The position numbers and the translations under genes are program-made. Source: Symbiodinium natans (Eukaryota > Sar > Dinophyceae > Suessiales > Symbiodiniaceae). Taken from it: a stretch of 64,000 nt of DNA. The stretch covers positions 1 to 64,000 of the forward strand of contig CAJNDS010000220.1 in NCBI GenBank assembly GCA_905221605.1, read 5' to 3'. The notes below the pieces were generated by a model, which did no database searches, was not told the origin of the DNA, and saw only the letters and a program-made list of their open reading frames with translations. Below, one piece after another: positions 44,401 through 56,645 of this stretch. Position 1 is the first letter of the stretch. Each line of letters begins with the position of its first letter.

Positions 44401-45460
44401 TAAACCTTCAACTTTGAACTGCGAGGAAGCTGAAGGCGCGTGCTGCTCAAGGCAGGGTGTATAAGTCCCCTAACTTCCGAAGTGACGCCCCGAAGGCCGA
44501 CGCATTCCAACAGGGCCTACTCAAAGTAGGAAGTGCGGACCACTAAGACGCGACAAGTTTCTGTAACCTCCCAGAAACCTCAAGGTACCCTGCGGAGGTC
44601 GCGCATGGTGCCCAGATGAGGGTTCAGGGTTCCATGAATCCTCAGTGATTTTGGAAGTTCGGGCTGCTTTTTTGTGTATCTTGAGCAGGCAAAATATGCC
44701 CCAGACCTCAAACCCGTCCATATCTCTTCGACTCTTTCGCTGTATTTGGAGCCTTCCTTGCCGCGTGATAAATCCTTCCCCTAGTTTTCCTTTGCCTTTT
44801 GATTTCTCCTTCCTGAAGGAAGAACCCTTGAGCCGTCAGCTTGTCGATAGGTTGTAGGTCGATAGGCCAAAAGCCCGTTAATTTATGGCTGGTGCGGGTC
44901 CAGGTGTTCATAACGGAGCCCTACACCCTCCGAAGCCCTTAAACCCTAAACACTGAACCCTAATTCCTAAACCTTAAGTATGCAACGTGGCGCGCAGACA
45001 TAAACCTTGACCTCCAAACCGTTGAAGCCTAGGCAACGCGAAGACAGTTTATGTCTTAAATCCCGAGATCCTCAAGCCGACGCTCTGCCTAAACCCAACG
45101 CGTTTCTAACACAGCGTTGGAGTTGTGTGAAGGATTTGGCAGGTTAACTTGACGCCGGTGCGAGCATGTAGCTCTGAGGGTCCGCAAGCTTGACAGATAG
45201 GCATAGGCTTTTACGAAACCAACCTCTGGCTTGATGCGACTGCTGGGCTAATGGGCCGTGAGGTGGTAGCAACATCCTCCGACCGTAAGGTTGCAAGGCC
45301 TTGTCCCTGAAACAGACCCTAAATTGTTATTAGCCTACTGCGCTATTCACCTGAGGAAGAAAGCTCAGAAGCTACTTTCGGATCTGGCCAGGCCGGGCTT
45401 GCGCTATTACTACGTAACTTAAACTGCTACATTACGATGACGATTGCGATCACCATTGTG
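44401..45460. other. no supported gene
   Basis: CCCTAAA-like words near 44395 and 44940-44980; no recognisable coding sequence. Confidence 0.4.
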
Positions 45461-45467
45461 ATCTCTG

Positions 45468-45560
45468 TTTGTTCTTCTTCATCATCATCTTCTTCTTCTT
45501 GTTTCTGTTCTTCTTCTTCTTCTTCTTGTTCTTGTTCTTGTTCTTGTTCTTGTTCTTAAG
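45468..45560. repeat. (TTC)n / (TTCTTG)n microsatellite
   Basis: TTCTTCATCATCATCTTCTTC runs into TTCTTG hexamers ending at about 45558. Confidence 0.95.
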
Positions 45561-45717
45561 GCCTCGGCCTGGGCAGCGTGTGGGATCCTTAATGGTGCAT
45601 GCACCAGACACATACCACCAGCATCTCTAGGTCTCAAGAGTGCTAAGGTCCAGAGCTAGAGCTGTCCTAGGGTGCTGGGGAGGGTCTTCATAGAAAGCGC
45701 CAGCAAGCAGGGCGCGG

Positions 45718-45996
45718 TCATCGCTTGACCGTCTTGACGGTCTTAAGCATTGCCTCCTTGCAGCAGCCGATATGCGCACCAATCTCCAAGTGACCTTGGG
45801 GTTTATAAGTGTGCAAGCTTCCATTCCCCACGCCCAGATGCGTGAGTGGCAAGTAGAAGGTGTGGGGACCGCAAGTCCTCAGAACCCTCCAACCCTCGGG
45901 TTTGTCCGTGCAGCGGGCTGAGGCGCTTGCAGGAAGAATCGTAGCGCAATGTCCACATAGACCCCGCCAAATCAACAGAGTGCACCAACTCCACAA
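45718..45996 (-). CDS. hypothetical ORF, 92 aa
   Basis: Minus frame with a protein-like C-terminal half (CGPHTFYLPLTHLGVGNGSL then GHLEIGAHIGCCKEAM). Another minus frame is also open over part of it. No domain recognised; it may be one exon of an unknown gene. Confidence 0.3.
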   Translation of the reverse strand: MWSWCTLLIWRGLCGHCATILPASASARCTDKPEGWRVLRTCGPHTFYLPLTHLGVGNGSLHTYKPQGHLEIGAHIGCCKEAMLKTVKTVKR

Positions 45997-46604
45997 GCAG
46001 GCAGTCAGGTGTCTCTTTTCATTCCAGCAAGCCGCTGAACTTTCTGGGGAGGGGTTGGGGGTGTTGGGGTGCGTTGGGGGCGTGGGGGGTTGCGTAGAGG
46101 CCTGCCTTCATGGGCTTTTCGAGCTCAGGGTTTAGGGCTTTGGGGAGTTCAGGGTTTCAGTGTAAACCCTAAACCTCAAAGGTTCAGGGTTCAAAATTCG
46201 GGCTAGGGTTCAGGGGCATGCGGGCACAGACATGAGCTGCTTGGACATAAAGCTGAGCAGCTCAACCTTGCTGTTAGAAACAACCACAATACCCTCCCTT
46301 TCACCTTCTTTCTTGAGTTCTTTGCAACTTCTTGTCACCCTGTTGCTATGTGTTATGAGGCTTGCCCGACATGACGGGCCCACTTGCACCAGTGTTCGAC
46401 TTCACCTTGCCTCTAGGACCTTCAAGACGCGGAAACGCTGCAGCTGCAGCTTCAGCGGCAGCGGCAGCAGGTCGAGGTCGGGGTGGTTTGCTTTCAGGCT
46501 TTAGGGTTTCGGGCTTAGGGATGGTTAGTTTTAGGGCGTTCAAAGTGTAATTTAGGGCTTGTAGGGTTTAAGGTTAGGGGCTTAAGGTTTGAGGTTTACG
46601 TTTG

Positions 46605-47277
46605 GACATTGAGAGTCATACCCAATGTGCCGTCGCCCCTCGAACCATGGTGACGTCCATTCACGGCCCCCAACGTACAACTCCTAAGGTAAGCATCTTC
46701 CGAACTCCCCGGTGGTGCGTGCAAATTCATGTCAAGGTTTTTAGGGCTCTTGCTGTGCAGTTGTGCGAGCGCCGGCCATTCTAACGCCTGGATACAGCCC
46801 AACTCCGCTACCCAACATTGGGCCACAAGCGTTCCGATCCCTCGAAGAGGAGGATGTGGGAATCATCCTGCAAAGAGAGATCTAGCCCAAGCTTCGAGAC
46901 GGCTCGAAGAGGGAAAGTCTACTTTGTGGTAAACCGCCCTGGATTGTTTTCCGCTGGGGCAAGGGAGCACTTTGAAAAGGGAGCTGGTTCCGGCATGACC
47001 GTCATGCTCAAGGGTTGGCAGAGGTTGCTCCTGCGATTTTCAAGCTGCTAGAAGAGCTGCAACCTTCACATAGAACCACGCAACTCCTTTGTTGGGCTCC
47101 AAGGCGAGTTCGGCTCACGGCGCACAAAGTCCCCGCATGATGAACCTGCAAGTCCATAGCCCAAACTTCAGCCACACATCTGACGACCCAAAAGCAAGAG
47201 GCGAGGTCTCAGATTGCTTTATGCTTGCAAATAAGATCACGGCGCTTGAGTCCGCAAACGCTTTGATTAGGGCCTGA
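46605..47277 (+). CDS. candidate spliced gene fragment, unknown
   Basis: Three plus-strand blocks look like exons: 46605-46686 (VAPRTMVTSIHGPQRTTPK, ending at a canonical CCTAAG|GTAAGC donor); about 46797-46914 after ATACAG (NSATQHWATSVPIPRRGG, in frame with the first); and 47089-47277 (DDPKARGEVSDCFMLANKIT). The minus strand is open over the last one, so it is less certain. No family recognised. Confidence 0.35.
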
Positions 47278-47498
47278 ACTTGATGGGTTTTTAAGCAACT
47301 AGCTGCGTCAGGCTCGTGATCTGGATGAGCCGCTGCTTCGAAACTCAGGTGGCATCGATCGCGCCGAAAAAACATGCCTCTGAGTTCTTGCTGTTTTGAA
47401 TGGGTGGACCAGTGTCGCCCATGTTCGTTGGTCAATGGTTGGGTTGGACGGATCCAAGCATCGGAAGAACATCAACTTGCGTCAACTGGCCATCATTG

Positions 47499-47527
47499 TC
47501 ATCATCATCATCATCATCATCATCATA
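47499..47527. repeat. (CAT)n microsatellite
   Basis: About nine CAT repeats. Confidence 0.9.
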
Positions 47528-48500
47528 TTTTCTTGATGTTCTTCTTCACCATCATTATCAGCGTGTTCAAGCGAGATACGTAATCTAGAGCAATATTCGT
47601 CGAGAGCCATCCTTGCGCCCACCGGGCCGTGACTTTGCTTGTACACTTGCGACGAAGATAGGAGCGCAAACGATGACAGCGTCGAAGATGGCGTGTGCCA
47701 CAGCCACCGCCGAATGGAGTGATTTGTTTGTTTTGTCCGGTGGGCTCCAGCGTATCAATCAGCGCCATTTCTGCCACATCCATGCCTGTGGGTTGGAATG
47801 TCCACGGAGGTGGGAGGGCAGAAGGTTAGCCCCAAAATGTGAATCCTGGAGCTCGGAGTTGTTGCGCCAGATGTCAGTTCACTTTGTAAATGCCATCGTT
47901 TGGTGGGTTCATTTTCTCGAGCCCGTGCGGTTTCTAATATAACCCAAGCAATCTAGGGCTAGGTTCTTCAGGGCGGGTTCGAAGGCCATGGTGGGTAATG
48001 TAGGTTTGGAAGGATCAACTTAGGGTATCGGTTGGTGGTCGGAACTTTTCGGGACAACTCTCATGCATGAAAGGTTCTTGATTCCATGGGTGTTGACGTG
48101 TGAAACAAAGCTGGAGGTTTACAGAAAATGGCTTCTTCACACTTTTTGTCAAACTCATACTCGCGACGCCCTGTTCAGCGCACCAGGATTCCCAATCCTC
48201 AGCCAGAACTCCTCTTATGCAGCGAACAGCCAAAGGGGCGGGAATGGCGAGCATATATAATGTCAAAACTTATGAGGACGGACCCGGTTGTAGCGCCATG
48301 CGGCGCGTGTAGTGAGTGGCCGCCGAAGCTGTTCTCGGGGTGTCGTTTTCTTTCAAGCCGTTTTGGGAACAAGCTGTTTGCAGGAAAATGGCTAGTCCCA
48401 GACGTCTCGCAACAGAATACACGTGTCATCTTCCGTTTCGATTTCTGAGCATGCTCTGAGTCCAAGTCTCGAAGCTCACGCATTGCTCAAGCATTGCTAG
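47528..48500. other. open frames on both strands, undecided
   Basis: Plus-strand 47820-47942 (ELLRQMSVHFVNAIVWW) and minus-strand 48240-48090 (VRCIRGVLAEDWESWCAEQG) both look protein-like. Without a recognisable family or clear junctions I cannot decide between them. Confidence 0.3.
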
Positions 48501-48777
48501 TGCTAGCACAGGAGCACGATGCTGACAGCGGTTTACCGATCTGCGCCCAAAGACCAAAAGCCCCACACCTTACTACTAAAGGCTCCGACCTGTTCCTACT
48601 CGTAAGTCTGAAGGCGTAGCTGAGGGGTTCTGCGTATGGCCAAGATGTAACTCAGCTCCCTTTTGTTCGACGTGTTGTGCCTGCCTGCCTTGGCCATGGC
48701 GGGCATGGTGGGGCCGGACAGCCATTTCCAGCACCTTGACCGCGTTTTTCATAGTTTTTCATCACCAATCACCAGGC

Positions 48778-48872
48778 TGCACACGCATGCGCACATGCCA
48801 GCACATGCACACACACACAGTGCACATATGCGCACACAACACACACGTGCACATGTGCACACATGTGCAACT
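48778..48872. repeat. CA/TGCACA-rich low-complexity run
   Basis: Alternating CACACA and GCACATG words with local TGCACATGTGCA palindromes. Confidence 0.85.
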
Positions 48873-48941
48873 TGGGTCTAGTCATGATTCGGCCCCTCAG
48901 GAATCAACTCGATGGGGCCGTGTTGTTGGGTGTGCTGTCGC

Positions 48942-49085
48942 CTGATCAGTGACCTGAAGCTCCTTTGGCGAGTTGATGACGATCCTCGACGAAGCTACGC
49001 AGAATCAGAGCAGCAGCTGAGGGTTTCCACGAAGTCTGCCAGCAAAGACATCCAGCAAGATCTCTGGCTGCTGAAGTCTGCCTAA
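48942..49085 (+). pseudogene. fragment of the last exon at 38246-38523
   Basis: Carries TGACCTGAAGCTCCT, an unrelated insertion of about 65 bp, then AAGTCTGCCAGCAAAGACAT and a stop region like the intact gene. The frame is interrupted and there is no upstream part, so it is a broken duplicate. Confidence 0.65.
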
Positions 49086-49918
49086 CGTGGCCAAATGCGC
49101 GACAAGAAAAGTGGTGTGTAGACTGGGCTCCAGACGCATGATCTTTAGCATAGGGGCATCCCAACTCACGCAGTTCTGTGCTGAAAGATGCTGAAGTTTG
49201 CATACCCATCCCAACCAACGCATTGTGGCAGGGCTTCATCAGATCTTCTAAAATCCACAATGGTCGGTAGCTTGTTCTTTTCAACACCTAGGTTTTCGAG
49301 ATGCTGTAAACTCAAAACCCTTGAAGCGCTTGGGGTCATGGCTCGCACAGTCCTTGCTCGCACTCACGCCCCACGCAGACTCCTTTGCTGCTTTGGGTTG
49401 TGAGGCTTGTAGGGCTTATGGGTTTACAGGGCTCATACGGTTTGATGGGCAAGGTCCCGAATTTTTGCATGCTTTGCATGAGTCTTGCAGTTTGTTTGCA
49501 AGTTTTGTGCAATTTGTCGTATGATTGTTCTTCTTCTTTTGCCATGATTTGATGGAAAGTGTCCTGAACCATTGTCGGATTTCTTGCATGTCGTGTCTCA
49601 AGGTTGAGGTTTAGGGGTGCTACGCAAGCCTCACTTGCAAGTTGCATGGGCGCGCCCTATCGCAACGGAGTGCAGGTGTCCACATCGGGTGCTCTTGGAA
49701 TCTCTAATGTGATCTTGCTTGGTTTGCTTGATTTCCTTTATTTTTGCTCATCTTGCGTGGGGGTCATGTTCACTGCTTGGGCCTGCGCCGCTTCCCCGGA
49801 CCAAAGAAGCTCAGGCAGCATCACATGAAGACAAGCACCCTAAACCCTAAACCCTAAACCCAGAACCCTAACCCTTAAACCCTTAACCCTAAACCATAAA
49901 CCTCCAAGCTGCAGACTG
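48942..49918 (+). repeat. segmental duplication, copy B
   Basis: Counterpart of 38443-39303, same orientation and internal order, with insertions and substitutions. It ends at the same CCTCCAAGCTGCAGAC edge after a longer CCCTAAA tract. Confidence 0.85.
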
Positions 49919-51610
49919 GTTCGGATGTGACATTCGGGGGGGAGGCGGGAGGGGAACTGCAACTCTAGAATGTAGGCCCTTAACTCTAAACGCCCAAGTG
50001 AGTCATTCCTGGAGCCATCCTACAGGCGTCCCAGGCTACGTGCCAGGGCAAGTGCTGTCCCTCTGACGAACGTTGCACGTTTCATGTTCATGGGGCTTTG
50101 TGGGATTTTGGGCTTGAAGGGTTACCGGGCCAGGATTCGTGTGTAAGGCTGAGGGTTCAGGGGTTATGGGCTTAGGGTTTGTGGGCTCAGGTTGCAAGTA
50201 TGGGTTTGCAAGCTTGTGGTTTCAGACCGTTGCAAGATCATAGAATTCACTCCTCCACTTTCTCTACCTCTCCACCCTCTTCCTGAGTTAGTCGGGGGGC
50301 TCTCAAAAGGGGAGGGGGTGGAGAGGTACTGAGGGTGGGGGGAGGAAATGGGTGGAAGGGGCGGAAAAGAGGGTTGGGCAAAGTGTAGGCTATGAGAGGA
50401 TAGCTTACACGGACAGACGATGTATATCGCGTGGTTTTTGCGCCTCTGGAGAAGTCTGGGTTGAGTGCGTGAGGGTCTCTTGTTTCTTGTGTCTATGGCT
50501 TAGCCCTCAAGCATTTCACGACATCCTTCAGCCTCGCCCTTGAAGATGAGCGTGTCAGGAAACCTGTTGAAGCTTCATAAGCTGTACTGCTGGCCAGGTT
50601 CTTCCGATGCTATCTTGAAAACTTTGATAGTCCTGCCGCATTGCTGAAGACAAGAACTGTGCTGTATCCTAAACCATGTTGCACAGTTGTCCGTGCCATG
50701 GCAGGCATGCAGCTGCTCAGGCGCACGCGGGGGTGGTATTTTCCTTGCAAGGAACAGCCAGATAGGCCTCAAAACTTCGGTCCCTTCCATACCCTGTAAT
50801 CACGACCTTCAGCACCTGTAGCTCTCTCTACCTTCATTTGTGTAGTTGTGTGGGGTTAACTTAGTATGTCAGGGGCAAGGCGCTCCACAAAGCTCTCGTC
50901 CATGTTGGTGTTTGCTCCAAAAACCGACCCCTTGGATGCACACTTAAAGAAGCCTAGGCTCTTTCAGTTACAAGTTCGCTGGACTCGGGCCTGAAGTTTT
51001 TCCCCGAAGCCTTAGACGTGCAGTTTTTGGGTTTGTGACTCCTTTAATGAGGCTCCAGAAATGAACCAGGTAGGCTCTTGTGATTGGGTTTAGAGAGGAT
51101 CTTCTTGAGGAGTGTTTTCTAGAGAAGGTCAGAAGGGTCTACATGTTCATGGTTAGGTTATATCCAACAGTTACCTACATGTATGAACCCTAAATGCAAA
51201 CCTGCAATTGTGGGATGCCTCGAGAACTCCCGGTTTGCAAGAGGTTTCCCATGCCAGGTGCGTGCGGAACTTCTTTAGTTCCCCTACCTGCTCAGTGTTT
51301 GGCTTGTGGGGGGCTGGGGATTCGTAACTTCTGGCAGAGCTTGCGCGCTCTTCGGTTCAGCGTTTACGAAAATTTCTAGGGGATTCCCAAAGGGTAGACC
51401 AGCCCTTCCCCCTGTCCCTAAACCACCCTGAGACCATCGCCAGGCAGAGTCGCTGTCGGCCGGCGAGGATCAGGCTACTTTCAAAATTGGAAGTCCACGA
51501 AGCGTTCCATGTCGGTGTTTCCTACATGGTCTCAATCCTGGGCCATTTGTGGAACCATAATGGAGGCGTGCGAAAATTAGGGTCACTTGTAGAGAATTCC
51601 TTGTAAGGGG
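49919..51610. other. duplicated block B (right copy) and unassigned sequence
   Basis: Pieces matching 44060-44400 lie at 50425-50475 and 51150-51290. A diverged match to the exon at 43.65-43.8 kb is at about 50040-50100. The remainder shows weak frames and degenerate TTTAGGG words only. Confidence 0.5.
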
Positions 51611-51622
51611 GGTTCATTTTGG

Positions 51623-52221
51623 TTGGAGGTACTGAGGGATGATGACCCTACATCGGGTTTCAAGTTTAGGGGCCAAGTCTTCGTCAGCACGAAACACAAC
51701 GGAAGCGGCGAGGCCCTACATCCATCATCGCGGCAAGCCCCAAACCCTCAAAACTTTCGGCCCAAGCCCCTCAATCCTGGAGGCTTTAAACCCCAAACCC
51801 GTGACCTGTCCGTCAACTTTGAGAGAGGCATGGCCAATTCGCCCGGAGGTGTCCCAGGCGCAGCTGTTGGAGGAATTGGGTTTCAAGCCTGTTCGGGTCT
51901 TGGTTTAGGCTCGAAAGATTACGGCTTGGGGGTCAAGAGGGCTCATAAGTTTTATAGGGCTTAAGTTTCAGGGTTTGTTTGGCGAAGTGCCGTTTCTCGG
52001 CTTTCATGTGTTGTTTGGGGAGAAATTCCCATTGAAAGCTCCATGCATGGGCCCCATCCTCCGTAAGCCCTCACAAAGGCCCCCTTGAGTTGTGGGGTTC
52101 CTTGAGTTGAAGCTTCGGGGTGTGAGTGGCCCTGAAACCCCTCAATCCCTAAACAAACCCTAAGTAACCTAAGCTTTGGCTTTCCTAGGCCCCCGAACTC
52201 TGGAGGCCTGTCCATGAGCAG
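51623..52221 (+). CDS. multi-exon gene fragment, unknown protein
   Basis: Four plus-strand blocks look like exons: 51623 to about 51722 (TSGFKFRGQVFVSTKHNGSG); 51826-51902 after GAGAG| (WPIRPEVSQAQLLEELGFK); about 51980-52080 (VPFLGFHVLFGEKFPLKAP); and 52189-52221 after TTTCCTAG| (APELWRPVHEQ, ending at CAG|GTAGGG). The introns before the second and fourth carry CCCTAAA-like words. The next exon is not in this immediate region: 90 bp beyond the last donor the 6.5 kb inverted-repeat block begins. Family unknown. Confidence 0.45.
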
Positions 52222-52429
52222 GTAGGGATGGGTCGCGTTTGCGCACATAGATCCGGCCAAAGCACCCCCAAACCCGAGTCGGAGAGTTTACAAGGAGCCA
52301 CTCGCCCAGAAGCCCCCCCGCCCCCGTGGGTGGCTTAAATAGGGTTTATTTGGAAGCTGAGAGTCGTGTTTTTGTGTGGTAGATACAAAGGAAAGGGCAT
52401 AAGAAAGTAGCGAAAGGAGCTCCTCAATT

Positions 52430-55317
52430 CCCTTCCTTATCTCCTATCCTCTTTTCTTTACAGGAGAATACAGGAAAAGGGCCTCCATTCCCCTCTTGTT
52501 CTTCCTTTCTTGTGTTTTTGTCATTTAAAGGGGAACAGGAGAAGAGAAGGGAAAGAGAAGGAGAGAGGAGAGATAAAAGGAACACAATTTTAATGGGAAG
52601 AGCCAAGAAAAGAATAGAAGAGAGATGAACAAAGAAGATGGAGAGACAAAACAAGGCGCAAAGAAGATGGCACTCTTCTTTATCTATCCTCTCTCCCTTC
52701 CCTCTCCCTTCCCTCTTTCTTTTCGAAACAGAAAAACTAAAAAGGAAGAACTTGAAAAGGAGAAGGGTAAGGAAAAGAGCAGAAGAGACAGGCCGAAAAG
52801 AGGGATATGATGAAGTATGGGCAAGGTCCACGCGCAAGGAGTCACCCTCTGCTTACCCTTCCACTGCTTTATCATACAAGTTCCTTTCTTGTGTTTTATT
52901 AGTTAAAATGTAACAGAAGGAGAGAAGGGCAAGGGAAGTGAGAGAGGAGAGACAACAAGGAGGCCATTTGAATTTTCTGGAGGGGTACTGAAAAGAAGAG
53001 AAGACACAAGAAACAAGGAGACGGATAGCACTCTTCTTTATCTATCATCTCTCCCTTCCTTGTCTCTCGCTTTTCCCTCTATAATTAAAACAAATAGGTG
53101 CCCTCTCTCCTCTTCAGGAAGCCCCCTTGCCCTTATTTTGCTAGCTTTCTGAAACGACAAGGAAAACAACACATAGAAAGAGAGGAAAGGGAATGAAACA
53201 ATAGGCAGTGGAGCTCTTCAGTGTCTTTACCTATCTCTTTTCTTCTTTTTCTTCTTCATTCAATAAGGAAAAGAAGCTTCCTTTGGTGTGATTTTGAGAT
53301 TCAAAAGAGAACAAGAGAAGAGAAGGGAGAGAGAAAGGAGAGAGGAGAGATCAAAAGGAAGCAATTTTCATGGGAAGAGCAATGAAAATCATGGAAGAGA
53401 AATGAAGACAGGAGAGGGAGGTGCAAAATCAGGCAAAGAGAAGATGGTGCTCGTTTTCTTCTTTCCTCTCTTTCTTATCTTTCCCTTTCAAATAAAAACA
53501 AAAGGAAGAACAATGAACATGTAAAGGAACCCGTTTTCTTTTTCCGTTTGGGAACAAGGAAAAGAACAGAGGCGATAGGGCGAGAGGAGGGATTTGCTGC
53601 AGCATGGGGAGGGTCTACGGACAAGGAGCCAACCCCGCTCGCTTTCCCCATCCATTGGAAAAGAAAGGAACATGGCCTCCATTCCCCTCTTGTTCTTCCT
53701 TTCTTGCGCTTTTGTCATTTAAAGGGGAACAGGAGAAGAGAAGGGAGAGAGAAGGAGAGAGGAGAGACAAAAGGATTGCATTGTTAATGGGAAGAGCAAA
53801 GAAAAGAATAGAAGAGAGATGAATAGAGAAGTGGGAGAGACAAAACAAGGCGCAGAGAAGATGGCACTCTTCTTTATCTATCCTCTCTCCCTTCTCTCTC
53901 CCTTCCCTCTTTCTTTTCGAAATAAGAAAACAAAAAGGAAGAACTATGAGAAGGAGAAGGGTAAGGAAAGGAACAGAAGAGATAGGCCGAGAGGAGGGGT
54001 ATGATGAAGTATGGACCGGTCCACGCGCCAGGAGTCACCCTCTGCTTACCCTTCCACTGCCTTATCACACAAGTTCCTTTCTTGTGGTTTATCAGTCAAA
54101 AGGAAACAGAAGGAGAGAAGGGAAAGAGAAGTGAGACGAGATAACAAGGATGCCATTTTGCTGGAAGCGCAACTGTATGTGGCCACAACAAGCAGGCCAG
54201 GGAGGCTCAGGCGGGGCAAGTCTCTCCCTAATTAGAAAAAATCAATCTTGCTATTCACAGGTAGGCGCCCTTCTTCCTCTTCAGGAAATCGCCTTTCCCT
54301 TATTTTGCTTTTTGAAGCGAATAAGACAAACAACAGATAAGAAGAGAGGACAGGGAATGACTAGGTAAAGAGAGGAGCTCTTCAATTTCCTCCCTATCTC
54401 TTAAGTTACTTTTCCTTCTTGGGCGGGTGTCCTTTTTTCTTCCTTGAAGATGCAGAAAACTAGCAAAAAGGACACCCGATCGCCCATTTTCTTTTCAATT
54501 CCCTTCCTTATCTCCTATGCTCTTTTCCTTATTCATTGCAACAGGAGAATACAGGAAAAGGGCCTCCATTCCCCTCTTCTTCCTTTCTTGTGTTTTTGTC
54601 ATTTAAAGGGGAACAGGAGAAGACAAGGGAAAGAGAAGGAGAGAGCAGAGATAAAAGGAACACAATTCTAATGGGAAGAGCCAAGAAAAGAATAGAAGAG
54701 AGATGAACAAAGAAGATGGAGAGACAAAACAAGGCGCAAAGAAGATGGCACTCTTCTTTATCTATCCTCTCGCCCTTCTCTCTCCCTTCCCTCTTTCTTT
54801 TCGAAACAGAAAAACTAAAAAGGAAGAACTTGAAAAGGAGAAGGGTAAGGAAAAGAGCAGAAGAGACAGGCCGAAAAGAGGAATATGATGAACTGAAAAG
54901 AAGAGAAGACACAAGAAACAAGGAGACGGATAGCACTCTTCTTTATCTATCATCTCTCCCTTCCTTGTCTCTCGCTTTCCCCTCTACAATTAAAAAAATA
55001 GGTGCCCTCTCTCCTCTTCAGGAAGCCCCCTTGCCCTTATTTTGCTAGCTTTCTGAAACGACAAGGAAACAACACATAGAAAGAGAGGAAAGGGAATGAA
55101 ACAATAGGCAGTGGAGCTCTTCCGTGTCTTTACCTATCTCTTTTCTTGTTTTTCTTTTTCATTCAATAAGGAAAAGAAGCTTCCTTTGGTGTGACTTTGA
55201 GATTCAAAAGAGAACAAAAAAGAGAAGGGAGAGAGAAAGGAGAGAGGAGAGATCAAAAGGAAGCAATTTTCATGGGAAAAGCAATGAAAATCATGGAGGA
55301 GAAATGAAGACAGGAGA
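52430..55317. repeat. GA-rich block with internal large duplications
   Basis: Sequence alternates purine-rich (AGGAGAAGAGAAGGG) and pyrimidine-rich (TCTCTCCCTTCC) stretches. Segments recur: 52440-52810, 53670-54000 and 54510-54890 share GGCCTCCATTCCCCTCTT and AAAGGGGAACAGGAGAAGA; 52985-53290 and 54893-55200 share CCTCTTCAGGAAGCCCCCTT and AGGCAGTGGAGCTCTTC. No frame looks like a gene. Confidence 0.85.
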
Positions 55318-56448
55318 CCGGGATCCCCTTGGCACCCTGCAAAAGTCCTGCAAATACCACACCAAACGGAAAAGGGTAGGAACAACATTTGCGGGTCAAA
55401 ATTTGCCGGGATCCCCTTGGCACCCTGCAAAAGTCCTGCAAATGCCACACAAAACGGAAAAGGGTAGGAACAACATTTGCGGGTCAAAATTTGCCGGGAT
55501 CCCCTTGGCACCCTGCAAAAGTCCTGCAAATACCACACAAAACGGAAAAGGGTAGGAACAACATTTGCGGGTCAAAATTTGCCGGGATCCCCTTGGCACC
55601 CTGCAAAAGTCCTGCAAATGCCACACAAAACGGAAAAGGGTAGGAACAACATTTGCGGGTCAAAATTTGCCGGGATCCCCTTGGCACCCTGCAAAAGTCC
55701 TGCAAATACCAACAAAACGCAAGGGCAGACCAAATTTGCGGGTCAAAATTTTGCCGATCCCCTTGGCACCCTGCAAAAGTCCTGCAAATACCACACAAAA
55801 CGGAAAAGGGTATGAACAACATTTGCGGGTCAAAATTTGCCGGGATCCCCCCTTGGCACCCTGCAAAAGTCCTGCAAATACCACACAAAACGGAAAAGGG
55901 TAGGAACAACATTTGCGGGTCAAAATTTGCCGGATTCCCTTGGCACCCTGCAAAAGTCCTGCAAATACCACACAAAACGAAAAAGGGTAGGAACAACATT
56001 TGCGGGTCAAAATTTGCCGGGATCCCCTTGGCACCCTGCAAAAGTCCTGCAAATGCCACACAAAACGGAAAAGGGTAGGAACAACATTTGCGGGTCAAAA
56101 TTTGCCGGGATCCCCTTGGCACCCTGCAAAAGTCCTGCAAATGCCACACAAAACGGAAAAGGGTAGGAACAACATTTGCGGGTCAAAATTTGCCGGGATC
56201 CCCTTGGCACCCTGCGAAAGCCCTGCAAATGCCACACAAATCGGAATAGTGTAGGAACAACATTTGCGGGTCAAAATTTGCCGGGATTCCCTTGGCACCC
56301 TGCAAAAGTCCTGCAAATACCACACAAAACGAAAAAGGGTAGGAACAACATTTGCGGGTCAAAATTTGCCGGGATCCCCTTGGCACCCTGCAAAAGTCCT
56401 GCAAATACCACACACAACGGAAAAGGGTAGGAACAACATTTGCGGGTC
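55318..56448. repeat. 88 bp minisatellite, 13 units
   Basis: Units start with CCGGGATCCCCTTGGCACCC at 55318, 55406, 55494, 55582, 55670, 55754, 55840, 55930, 56017, 56105, 56193, 56281 and 56369. Most are exactly 88 bp; the unit at 55670 has a variant 3' part (84 bp). The last is cut short at 56448. On the minus strand none of the three frames of the unit has a stop, which yields a 221-codon frame that I do not call a gene. Confidence 0.97.
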
Positions 56449-56645
56449 GGGGTTGGGGGGTCAGGAATTAAATAATTTAAATAATTTAAATACCCCAGGG
56501 GGGGCGTCCGGGCATTTAATTATTTAAATTATTTAATTCCCCGGCTCGTACTTTAGTATTGGGGGGAGGCCCGTGCTCGTAATTCAGTATTGGGGGGAGG
56601 CCCGGGCTCGTAATTTAGTGTTGAGGGGGAGGCCCGGGCTCGTGA

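Noticed and set aside
52430-54900. Genes in the purine/pyrimidine-rich block
   Set aside because: All frames are Lys/Arg/Glu or Ser/Leu/Phe-rich and repeat with the duplicated segments; no motif.
55318-56448. CRISPR array
   Set aside because: The whole 88 bp unit repeats, without unique spacers between conserved repeats; it is a minisatellite.
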